12,622 nucleotides of DNA from Actinomycetota bacterium. Its GTDB lineage: Bacteria; Actinomycetota; Thermoleophilia; Miltoncostaeales; Miltoncostaeaceae. This document shows, in pieces, positions 1 to 6,937 of the stretch. The stretch lies in assembly GCA_947451735.1 (NCBI GenBank), contig CANGAY010000004.1, positions 1-12,622 on the forward strand, read 5' to 3'. The position numbers were made by a program, and so were the translations under genes. How positions within the stretch are numbered: the stretch's first letter is position 1; every line of letters begins with the position of its first letter. Below the pieces are notes generated by a model. That model searched no databases, was not told the origin of the DNA, and was given only the letters and a program-made list of their open reading frames with translations.

Positions 1-1
1 G

Positions 2-697
2 CCCACCATCATCGCCCTGGGCACGCACCGCGGCCCCGTGGTGGAGCGGGCCGCCGTGGCAATCCCGGTGCACTACGGCCTGGAGGAGGCCGGCACGCTG
101 GTGAGCATGGCCGGTCGCGCGCAGCGGCTTCGCCCCGGGTCGAGCGGACCAGAGGGATCGGCGGCCGCATGGGAGGTGCTGGTGGCGCTGAGCCACCACA
201 TCGGCCGGCCGCTGCCCGACCGCACCGCGGCACAGGCGTTCGACCGCCTGGCCAAGCGGTTCCCCGCCTTCTCGCGCATGACCGACGCCGACCTGGGCCT
301 GTACGGACTGCCCATCGCCCAGGGCGATGGCGGCGCCGCGGCACCCGCCCGCGAGCCCGAGGGCCACGGCCTGCTGCTGGTGGTGAGCACGCCGGTGTTC
401 GGCGACGCCACCGCGCACCGCAGCGACGCGCTGTCGTGCGTGCTGGAGCCCACGCACCTGGGCCTGAGCCCCGACGAGGCCATGCGCGTGGGCGTGAGCG
501 GCGCCACCGAGGTGCGCGTGACCACGCCCGAGGGCTCGGCCGTGCTGCCGCTGGTGGAGGACCACCGCCTGCACGAGGGCGGCGCCTATCTGGTGATCGG
601 CGACCCGTCGAGCGACGCGGCCACCGTGCTGCCCGTGGGCCGGGGACCGGTGCGCGCGAGCGTCACCACCGTGGTCTCGCAGGGGGTGAGTGCCTGA
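2..697 (+). CDS. nuoG: NADH-quinone oxidoreductase subunit G, C-terminal part (5' truncated)
   Basis: The reading frame is open from base 2 and ends at TGA 695-697, giving 231 residues; the start lies outside the window. NuoG is the large Fe-S/molybdopterin-oxidoreductase-like subunit of the complex I peripheral arm. What is visible is the end of the molybdopterin-like domain: an AVAIP...EEAGTLVSMAGRAQ block, matching the family's 'P...E..GT..N.EGR.Q' pattern, then SAAAWEVLVAL, and a small beta-rich C-terminal part (MRVGVSGATEVRVTTPEG). The Fe-S cluster domains would lie upstream and cannot be checked. The assignment rests on these motifs and on nuoH following with a 1-base overlap. The domain alone could belong to another molybdopterin oxidoreductase, but the position makes nuoG by far the best reading. 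Confidence 0.88.
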   Translation, partial: PTIIALGTHRGPVVERAAVAIPVHYGLEEAGTLVSMAGRAQRLRPGSSGPEGSAAAWEVLVALSHHIGRPLPDRTAAQAFDRLAKRFPAFSRMTDADLGLYGLPIAQGDGGAAAPAREPEGHGLLLVVSTPVFGDATAHRSDALSCVLEPTHLGLSPDEAMRVGVSGATEVRVTTPEGSAVLPLVEDHRLHEGGAYLVIGDPSSDAATVLPVGRGPVRASVTTVVSQGVSA

Positions 698-1692
698 TGG
701 CGCAGGAGGCCCTTCTCACCATCATCATCCAGGCGATTCTCGTCACGGTCATCGTGCTGTCGTCGTTCGCCTACCTCACGTTGGCCGAGCGCCAGCTCAT
801 CGGCCGCTTCCAGGCGCGTCGCGGCCCCAACCGCGCGGGCCCCTTCGGCTTCATGCAGCCGCTGGCCGACTTGGGCAAGCTCACCTTCAAGGAGGACTTC
901 GTCCCCGAGGGTGCCAACGCCACGATCTTCCGCCTTGCGCCGCTCATCTGCGTCATCGCGGCCGTGGCCACGCTGTCGGTCATCCCATTCGGGGGGGTGC
1001 ACGAGGTGGGCGGCCACACCATCACCCTCTACGGCACCGACCTCAGCGTGGGCGTGCTGTTCGTGTTCGCCATGAGCAGCCTGGGCTTCTACGGCCTCAT
1101 CCTCGGCGGCTGGGCCAGCGGCAACAAGTACTCGCTGCTCGGCGCCGCGCGAAGTGCCGCCCAGCTGGTGAGCTACGAGGTGGCCATGGGCCTCTCGATC
1201 GTCGGCGTCATCATGATCAGCCAGAGCCTCTCGCTGGTGGACATCGCCAACGATCAGGCCGGGCACATCTGGTACATCGTCTACCAGCCCATCGGCTTCA
1301 TCATCTTCATGATCGCGGCGTTCGCCGAGACCAACCGCACGCCGTTCGACCTGGGCGAGGCCGAGAGCGAACTGATCGCCGGGTACAACCTTGAGTACGG
1401 CTCGGTGAAGTTCGCCATGTTCTTCCTGGCCGAGTACGTGAACATGATCGTCGTGTCGGCCATCGCCGCCACGCTGTTCCTGGGCGGCCCCGACGGGCCC
1501 TTTCTGCCCGGATTCCTGTGGCTGCTCATCAAGATCGCCGTGCTCATCTTCGTGTTCATCTGGGTGCGCGCCACGGTGCCGCGCCTGCGCTACGACCGCC
1601 TGATGAAGTTCGGCTGGAAGGTGCTGCTGCCGGTGGCCACCATCAACCTGTTCATCACCGCCATCATCGTCGGCCTCGGGTTCGCCAACTGA
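697..1692 (+). CDS. nuoH: NADH-quinone oxidoreductase subunit H
   Basis: The product has 331 residues, the usual NuoH length. It is a multi-helix membrane subunit that forms the floor of the quinone chamber and links the peripheral arm to the proton-pumping arm. Seen directly: an N-terminal helix, then ERQLIGRFQARRGPNRAGPFG-type sequence at residues 31-51 (the quinone-site signature), EVAMGL at 161-166, and AETNRTPFDLGEAESEL at 210-226 followed by IAGYNLEY (227-234). These carry the conserved loop glutamates, including E211, E221, E223 and E225. The ATG at 697 overlaps the nuoG stop by one base (TGATG). A purine-rich AGGGGGTGAG at 681-690, six bases upstream, is a good ribosome binding site and supports this start. 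Nothing looks broken. Confidence 0.97.
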   Translation: MAQEALLTIIIQAILVTVIVLSSFAYLTLAERQLIGRFQARRGPNRAGPFGFMQPLADLGKLTFKEDFVPEGANATIFRLAPLICVIAAVATLSVIPFGGVHEVGGHTITLYGTDLSVGVLFVFAMSSLGFYGLILGGWASGNKYSLLGAARSAAQLVSYEVAMGLSIVGVIMISQSLSLVDIANDQAGHIWYIVYQPIGFIIFMIAAFAETNRTPFDLGEAESELIAGYNLEYGSVKFAMFFLAEYVNMIVVSAIAATLFLGGPDGPFLPGFLWLLIKIAVLIFVFIWVRATVPRLRYDRLMKFGWKVLLPVATINLFITAIIVGLGFAN

Positions 1693-2174
1693 TGGGCCGC
1701 CTCGACGCACTCAAGGGATTCGGGGTCACCTTCCGCACCCTGCTCACCAAGCCGGTGACCATCGGCTACCCCGAGCACAAGACCCCCGTGTACCCGCGCT
1801 TCCGCGGCCGCCACCGCCTGTGGCTGCACGACGACGGGCTCGAGAAGTGCGTGGGCTGCTCGCTGTGCGCCGCAGCGTGCCCGGCGGACTGCATCCGCGT
1901 GGTGGCCGAGGAGAACACGCCCGAGCACCGCGTGAGCGCCGGCGAGCGCTACGCGCGCATCTACGAGATCAACATGGCGCGCTGCATCTTCTGCGGTTAC
2001 TGCGAGATCGCGTGCCCGTTCGACGCCATCACGCTCGAGCACTCGTACGAGCTCAGCGAGTACACCCGCGAGGCGCTCATCTACACCAAGGACGTGCTGC
2101 TGGAGCCGGCGCCCAAGAACCCGCCGCTGCGCCCGTCGGTGCCCGATGGGCCCATCCCCCCGGGCGAGGCATGA
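1692..2174 (+). CDS. nuoI: NADH-quinone oxidoreductase subunit I (2x[4Fe-4S])
   Basis: A 160-residue ferredoxin-like subunit that carries clusters N6a and N6b and passes electrons toward N2 and quinone. Two full cluster motifs are present: CVGCSLCAAACP with C53, C56, C59 and C63, and CIFCGYCEIACP with C98, C101, C104 and C108. In the usual 8Fe pattern the fourth cysteine of each motif serves the other cluster. The N-terminal amphipathic stretch (residues 1-45, including KTPVYPRFRGRHRL) is the typical membrane-proximal segment. The ATG at 1692 shares one base with the nuoH stop (TGATG). The tail is short and proline-rich (PKNPPLRPSVPDGPIPPGEA) and its stop is overlapped by the cupin gene (ATGA). 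Length and motifs are normal. Confidence 0.97.
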   Translation: MGRLDALKGFGVTFRTLLTKPVTIGYPEHKTPVYPRFRGRHRLWLHDDGLEKCVGCSLCAAACPADCIRVVAEENTPEHRVSAGERYARIYEINMARCIFCGYCEIACPFDAITLEHSYELSEYTREALIYTKDVLLEPAPKNPPLRPSVPDGPIPPGEA

Positions 2175-2659
2175 CCGTGGCGGTTGACGCACTCATCCCG
2201 GGCGCACCCATGCTCTTCATGGGCGAGGGCTTTCGCGTGCACGCCACCAGCCGCGAGACCGCCGGCGGGTTCCTCATCGCCGAGATCGCGTCGCGTCCCG
2301 GTGGCGGGCCGCGCCACATGCACGCGCACGAGGCCGCCGAGCAGTACATGTGCCTCGAGGGCGTCATCACCGTCATCACCGACGAGGGCGTGCACCGCCT
2401 TGCGCCGGGCGAGTCGGTGACCATCACCCCGCACCTGCCCCACACCTACCGCAACCTCAGCGACGCGCCTGCGCGCCTGCTGTGCACGCTGTCGCCGCCC
2501 GAGGACATGGAGGCGTTCCTGCTGGAGGTGTGCGACCCGCACGTGGACGGCGCGCCGCTTCCGGCGGTTGACCCGGCCGTGGCCGACTGGGCCATGGAGG
2601 TCGCGGGCCGCCACGGCATGCAGATCCTCGACGAGTACGACCCGGCGGTGCTCGCCTAG
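2171..2659 (+). CDS. Small single-domain cupin protein inside the nuo operon
   Basis: The product has 162 residues and one conserved-barrel cupin. Motif 1 fits G(x5)HxH(x3)E(x6)G exactly: G45, H51, H53, E57, G64. Motif 2 is G80...P87...H91...N95, with the central proline/glycine positions altered (T86, H88). H51, H53, E57 and H91 are the expected metal ligands, so a mononuclear metal site is likely. The C-terminal extension (about residues 110-162, ending MQILDEYDPAVLA) resembles that of small quercetinase-like cupins. No signal peptide or membrane segment is seen. The ATG overlaps the nuoI stop by 4 bases and its TAG overlaps the GTG of nuoJ by one, so it is embedded in the complex I transcript. 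Substrate and function are unknown. Cupins are not complex I subunits, and a role in assembly, quinone chemistry or an unrelated process are all open. Confidence 0.85.
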   Translation: MTVAVDALIPGAPMLFMGEGFRVHATSRETAGGFLIAEIASRPGGGPRHMHAHEAAEQYMCLEGVITVITDEGVHRLAPGESVTITPHLPHTYRNLSDAPARLLCTLSPPEDMEAFLLEVCDPHVDGAPLPAVDPAVADWAMEVAGRHGMQILDEYDPAVLA

Positions 2660-3177
2660 TGGCCGAGCAGATCACATTCGCCATCGCCGCCATCGGCGCG
2701 CTGGGCTTCGGCATCGGCGTGGTGTTCTTCAGGGACGCCTTCCGCGCGGCCGTGAGCCTCATCGGCACGCTGCTGTCGGTGGCCCTGCTGTTCATCGTGC
2801 TCGAGGCGCCGTTCGTGGCCGCGCTGCAGGTGATCGTGTACGCCGGCGCCATCGTGGTGCTGTTCCTCTTCGTCATCGCGTACCTGGGCGACAGGCCCGT
2901 GATGCCCGGGCCCGACCGCATGGACGCCGTGCAGCCGGTGGCGTGGATGGCATTGGCCGGCGTTGCCGCATTCGGCGCCATCACGGTGCTGGCATCGGCC
3001 ATCGGCCCCGAGCACACGGCAGCCGACACGGCAGTGGGCTCGCCGGCCAGCATCGGCCACGCATTCCTCAACCAGCACATCGTCGCCTTCGAGGTGACGT
3101 CGCTGATCATGCTCATCGCGGCCGTTGGCGCCGTCATCCTGGCCAAGCGCGCGGTGATGCTGGAGGGCGGGCGATGA
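2659..3177 (+). CDS. nuoJ: NADH-quinone oxidoreductase subunit J
   Basis: A 172-residue membrane subunit of the complex I membrane arm. The family's TM3 signature is clear at residues 57-77: LQVIVYAGAIVVLFLFVIAY, the helix that carries the pi-bulge in known structures and is linked to coupling; Y61 matches the conserved tyrosine. Other helices are predicted at about 5-22, 31-50, 91-112 and 143-163. The start is GTG at 2659, sharing one base with the cupin stop (TAGTG). No clear ribosome binding site precedes it, so it probably depends on translational coupling from the cupin gene. The C-terminus (AKRAVMLEGGR) is ordinary for the family. Confidence 0.95.
   Translation: MAEQITFAIAAIGALGFGIGVVFFRDAFRAAVSLIGTLLSVALLFIVLEAPFVAALQVIVYAGAIVVLFLFVIAYLGDRPVMPGPDRMDAVQPVAWMALAGVAAFGAITVLASAIGPEHTAADTAVGSPASIGHAFLNQHIVAFEVTSLIMLIAAVGAVILAKRAVMLEGGR
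3162..3167 (+). promoter_or_regulatory. Strong ribosome binding site for nuoK
   Basis: GGAGGG lies inside the 3' end of nuoJ, six bases before the nuoK ATG at 3174. It is the best Shine-Dalgarno match in the operon. It fits the need to make NuoK in step with the larger subunits and confirms the nuoK start. Confidence 0.7.
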
Positions 3178-3479
3178 CCGTCCCGATCTCCGCATACCTG
3201 ATGCTGTCGGTGGGGCTGCTGGTGCTGGGCATGCTTGGCGTGATCCGCCGCCGCAACCCGCTGCTGCTGCTGCTCTCGATCGAGCTCATGCTGAACGCCG
3301 GCAACGTGGCCCTCATCGGGTTCTCGCGCCAGTGGAACGACCCGTCGGGCCAGATCTTCGCCCTGGTGGTGATGGTGGTGGCCGCCGCCGAAGTGGTGAT
3401 CGGCCTGGGGCTCACCGTGGCCGTGTTCCGCAGCCGGATGAACCTCGACGTGGACGAGATGTCGTCCATGAAGGGCTAG
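3174..3479 (+). CDS. nuoK: NADH-quinone oxidoreductase subunit K
   Basis: A 101-residue protein with three membrane helices, the normal NuoK size and related to MrpC antiporter subunits. Both proton-path glutamates are present: E37 in LLSIELMLNAGN (TM2) and E73 in AAAEVVIGLGL (TM3), equivalent to E. coli Glu36 and Glu72. The cytoplasmic loop RRRNPL (25-30) between TM1 and TM2 is also typical. The ATG overlaps the nuoJ stop by four bases (ATGA). The C-terminal tail (LDVDEMSSMKG) also contains AAGGG (3471-3475), seven bases before nuoL, which serves as that gene's ribosome binding site. Confidence 0.97.
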   Translation: MTVPISAYLMLSVGLLVLGMLGVIRRRNPLLLLLSIELMLNAGNVALIGFSRQWNDPSGQIFALVVMVVAAAEVVIGLGLTVAVFRSRMNLDVDEMSSMKG

Positions 3480-3482
3480 CGC

Positions 3483-5399
3483 GTGGCAACCACCCTGGCC
3501 TGGATCATCCTGCTGCTGCCGCTGCTCGGCGGCATCACCCTGGCGGCGTGGCCCGGCGAGCCGCCGCGCGCCACCGTGCGCCTCATCGGCATCGGCAGCA
3601 TCGCCGTCGCCTTCGTGCTGGCCCTGTCGATCTTCGTGAACATGCTGGGCAACGCGCCCACCGACCGCACGTTCACATCGAACCTCTACGAGTGGATCTC
3701 GATCGGCGGCACCTCGCTCGATCTGTCGATCCTGGTTGACCCGCTCAGCCTGATGATGGTGCTCATCATCACCGGCGTGGGCCTGTTGATCCACGTGTTC
3801 AGCGCCGAGTACATGGAGCACGACCGCGACTACCGCCGGTTCTTCGCCGAGATGAACCTGTTCGTGTTCTCGATGCTGCTGCTGGTGCTGGCCGGCAACT
3901 TCTTCTTCCTCATCGTGGGCTGGGCGTTCGTGGGCCTGGCCTCGTACCTGCTGATCGGCTTCTGGTACGAGCGGCCGTCGGCCGTGGCCGCCGCCAAGAA
4001 GGCGTTCGTGATGAACGTGATCGGCGACGTGGGCCTGGTGCTGGGCGCCTTCCTGATCATGCGCACGCTCGGCACGCTCGACTACCAGCAGGCATTCGCA
4101 CACGCCGATGAACTGGGGCAGAACAGCGGCACCGCGCTCGCCGTGTGCCTGCTGCTGTTCGTGGGCGCCGCCGCCAAGAGCGCCCAGATCCCGCTGCACA
4201 CCTGGCTGCCCGACGCCATGGAGGGCCCCACGCCGGTAAGCGCGCTCATCCACGCGGCCACCATGGTCACCGCGGGCGTGTACCTGATCGTGCGCTGCCA
4301 CGCCATCTTCCAGATGTCGGAACTGGCAGGCCAGATCATCGCGGTCATCGGTGCCATCACCCTGCTCATGGCGGCCACCGTGGCGCTGCAGCAGGTGGAC
4401 ATCAAGCGCGTGCTGGCCTGGAGCACCGTGAGCCAGATCGGCTACATGATCATGGCCGCGGGCCTCGGCGCATACAGCGCCGCCATGTTCCACCTGCTCA
4501 TGCACGCGTTCTTCAAGGCCGGGCTGTTCCTGGCCGCGGGCATCGTGATCCACGCCCTGCACGACGAGCAGAGCCTCGACCACATGGGCAACCTGCGCAA
4601 GTACCTGCGCGTGGCCTACTTCGGCATGGGCATGGGCTGTCTGGCCATCGCGGGATTCCCGGGCTTCGACGCCTTCTTCAGCAAGGACGACATCCTGGCC
4701 TCGTCGCTTGCGGCCGGGCCCGTGGGCGTGTTCTGCTGGGTCGTCGGCGTGATCGGCGCATTCATCACCGCGCTCTACATGTTCCGCCTGCTGTTCCGGG
4801 CGTTCTGGGGCCCCGACCCCAAGGGCGGCTACTCGCCCGCCCCGCACCCGTCGCGCTGGTGGATGGCCGCACCCGTGGCCATCCTCGGCGTGCTGAGCCT
4901 GGTGGGCGGCTGGATTCAGGTGCCCTTCGGCTGGAGCGGCATCAACGACTGGCTGGCACCCGTGCTGGCCGACGTGAGGAACCCCATCGAGCCCAGCAAC
5001 GCCGACGAGTGGATCACCATCGGGTTCAGCACCGCGGCCGCGCTCGGCGGCATCGCGCTGGCCTGGTGGCTGTTCGCCGCCGACCCCGAGCGCCGCATCC
5101 GCCTGGCCAACATCGCCCGCGGGCCGCGCAAGGTGATGGGCGACGCATACGACTTCGACCGTGCCTACGACGACCTGTTCGTGGAGCCCGGCCGTGAACT
5201 CGGCACCGTGCTGCTGGACGACGTGGAGCCCGCCGGCCCCAAGGGGCTCATCACCGGCACCACGGCCGTGATCCGCGACACGGCCCGGGTGATCAGCGCA
5301 TCGGAGAACGGCCTGGTGCGCACGTACGCATTCGGCATCGTCGCCGGCCTCGCCCTGGCGGGCGTGGTGCTGGCCATCGTCGTGGCGGGGGCGTCCTGA
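3483..5399 (+). CDS. nuoL: NADH-quinone oxidoreductase subunit L (antiporter-like), atypical TM5/TM6 charges
   Basis: The product has 638 residues: an antiporter-like core plus the long C-terminal lateral-helix region, as expected for NuoL. Conserved charges seen are K232 (GAAAKSAQIPLHTWLPDAM), H257 (SALIHAATMVTAGVY), H337, H341 and K345 (HLLMHAFFKAG), and K401 in the TM12 block GFDAFFSKDDIL. The TM5 block reads VGWAFVGLASYLLIGFW, where the family normally has GWEGVG or FWELVG. The essential glutamate (E. coli Glu144) is therefore A148 here. In TM6, E. coli Arg175 is replaced by V179, while the nearby aspartate (D182, E. coli Asp178) is kept. The gene starts with GTG after a 3-base gap from nuoK, with AAGGG at 3471-3475 as ribosome binding site. 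The frame is intact throughout, so this is not a broken gene. Confidence 0.96.
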   Translation: MATTLAWIILLLPLLGGITLAAWPGEPPRATVRLIGIGSIAVAFVLALSIFVNMLGNAPTDRTFTSNLYEWISIGGTSLDLSILVDPLSLMMVLIITGVGLLIHVFSAEYMEHDRDYRRFFAEMNLFVFSMLLLVLAGNFFFLIVGWAFVGLASYLLIGFWYERPSAVAAAKKAFVMNVIGDVGLVLGAFLIMRTLGTLDYQQAFAHADELGQNSGTALAVCLLLFVGAAAKSAQIPLHTWLPDAMEGPTPVSALIHAATMVTAGVYLIVRCHAIFQMSELAGQIIAVIGAITLLMAATVALQQVDIKRVLAWSTVSQIGYMIMAAGLGAYSAAMFHLLMHAFFKAGLFLAAGIVIHALHDEQSLDHMGNLRKYLRVAYFGMGMGCLAIAGFPGFDAFFSKDDILASSLAAGPVGVFCWVVGVIGAFITALYMFRLLFRAFWGPDPKGGYSPAPHPSRWWMAAPVAILGVLSLVGGWIQVPFGWSGINDWLAPVLADVRNPIEPSNADEWITIGFSTAAALGGIALAWWLFAADPERRIRLANIARGPRKVMGDAYDFDRAYDDLFVEPGRELGTVLLDDVEPAGPKGLITGTTAVIRDTARVISASENGLVRTYAFGIVAGLALAGVVLAIVVAGAS

Positions 5400-6937
5400 T
5401 GCCCTGGACCTCACTGCTGGTGATCGTGCCCTTCGTGGCCGCCATCGCCCTGGCCTTCGTGCCGCGCGGCAACCGCGCTGCGGGCCGCACCATCGGCATC
5501 GCCGGCGCACTGCTCACGCTCGTGGTGTCCATCGTCATCGTGGCGATGTTCAACCGCGGCCAGGGCAGCATGCAGCTGGTTGACCACGTCAACTGGGTGC
5601 AGAGCATCGGGCTGTCGTGGGACCTGGGTGTTGACGGCATCAGCATCTGGCTGGTGCTCATGACCACCGTGCTGTTCTCGCTCGGCATGTTCGCCGCGGC
5701 GCAGCGCCTGCCGCAGCGCGGCAACATGTTCCTGTCGCTGCTGCTGCTGTCGGAGGTGGGCCTGCTCGGGCTGTTCACCGCCGGCGACCTGGTGCTGTTC
5801 TACGTGTTCTGGGAGTTCATGCTCATCCCGTTCGCGTTCCTCATCTGGACGTGGGGCGGCGACGAGCGGCGGCGGGCGGGCATCACCTTCGTCGTCTACA
5901 CGATGGTGGGAAGCCTCATCATGCTGGTGGCCATCATCAGCACCGCGATGATCGCCCGCGACCACATCGGGCACCTGTCGTTCCTCATCAGCGATCTGCA
6001 TGGCGTGCCGTTCAGCAGCACCGCCAGCACCCTGCTGTTCGCCGGGTTCGTGCTGGCCTTCGCCATCAAGCTGCCGCTGTGGCCCTTCCATGGATGGCTG
6101 CCCATGGCGTACAGCCAGGCACCCATCGTGGTGACGGCGCTCATGGCCGCGCTCATGAGCAAGGCCGGCGTGTACGGCCTGCTGCGGGTGGGCGTTCCGC
6201 TCTTCCCCGAGGGCGCCAACAACCTGCTCATCCCCATCGCGATCCTCGCGCTCATCGGCATCGTGTACGGGTCGCTGCTGGCATGGCGCGCACCCACCAT
6301 GCGGCTGCTCGTGGGTTACTCGAGCCTCGCGCACCTGGGATTCATCGTGCTGGGCATCATGGTGTTCGACCGCATGGCCGCGCAGGGCGCGGTGCTGCAG
6401 ATGATCAACCACGGCGTGGTGGTGGCAGCCGCCTTCACCATCGTGATGATCATCGGGCGCGGCGGCGGCACCGAGGACATGGACAAGCTGGGCGGCCTGG
6501 CCAAGGGCGCGCCGCGTCTGGCCGTGGCATTCCTCATCGTGGCCATGGCGTCGCTCGCGCTGCCGGGGGCCAACTCGTTCGTGGGTGAGTTCTTCATCCT
6601 CGGCGGCGTGTTCAACCAGTACACGTGGATGGCCGTCATCGCCATGCTCGGGGTGATCTACGCCGCCGTGTACATGCTGCGCATGTACCAGAGCACCATG
6701 AACGGCCCGGTGAAGGGCGTGAGCGACGAGGGCCGTGCGTGCGAGATGCGCCGCGGCGACGCGCTCATCCTGGTGCCGCTCATCCTCATCATGTTCTTCA
6801 TCGCCCTGTGGCCCAAGGCGCTCGTGGGCGCCACCCAGGCATCGACCGACCGCGCCATCGCGCCCGCCCAGGTGGCCGCCGACCGCCCGGCCGCGCAGAT
6901 CGTGCCCTCAGGCGTCATCACCGGGAGCCGCCCGTGA
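5399..6937 (+). CDS. nuoM: NADH-quinone oxidoreductase subunit M (antiporter-like)
   Basis: A 512-residue antiporter-like proton-pumping subunit. The TM5 glutamate is present as E139 in FYVFWEFMLIP, the TM7 lysine as K224 in FAIKLPLWPFHGWLP, with H231 and K255 following. TM11 has QMINHG and TM12 has the conserved glutamate in NSFVGEFFIL. The TM7-TM8 loop reads HGWLPMAYSQAP, whereas most NuoM proteins have LPDAH at that point; the aspartate is a methionine (M236) here. The ATG shares one base with the nuoL stop (TGATG), and a G-rich run at 5386-5391 may serve as a weak ribosome binding site. The last roughly 40 residues form an Ala/Pro-rich tail after the final helix. Its stop is overlapped by nuoN. 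Confidence 0.96.
   Translation: MPWTSLLVIVPFVAAIALAFVPRGNRAAGRTIGIAGALLTLVVSIVIVAMFNRGQGSMQLVDHVNWVQSIGLSWDLGVDGISIWLVLMTTVLFSLGMFAAAQRLPQRGNMFLSLLLLSEVGLLGLFTAGDLVLFYVFWEFMLIPFAFLIWTWGGDERRRAGITFVVYTMVGSLIMLVAIISTAMIARDHIGHLSFLISDLHGVPFSSTASTLLFAGFVLAFAIKLPLWPFHGWLPMAYSQAPIVVTALMAALMSKAGVYGLLRVGVPLFPEGANNLLIPIAILALIGIVYGSLLAWRAPTMRLLVGYSSLAHLGFIVLGIMVFDRMAAQGAVLQMINHGVVVAAAFTIVMIIGRGGGTEDMDKLGGLAKGAPRLAVAFLIVAMASLALPGANSFVGEFFILGGVFNQYTWMAVIAMLGVIYAAVYMLRMYQSTMNGPVKGVSDEGRACEMRRGDALILVPLILIMFFIALWPKALVGATQASTDRAIAPAQVAADRPAAQIVPSGVITGSRP

Noticed and set aside
169..696. Upstream extension of the nuoH frame back to base 169
   Set aside because: The extension is Arg/Ala/Pro-rich and overlaps the nuoG frame. 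The ATG at 697 with its ribosome binding site gives a normal NuoH length and N-terminal helix.
2457..5510. A 1017-codon open frame on the minus strand opposite the cupin, nuoJ, nuoK and nuoL genes
   Set aside because: It is low-complexity, rich in His, Arg, Gln, Ala and Gly, has no recognisable domain, and lies wholly opposite well-supported nuo genes. This is the usual mirror frame of GC-rich coding DNA.
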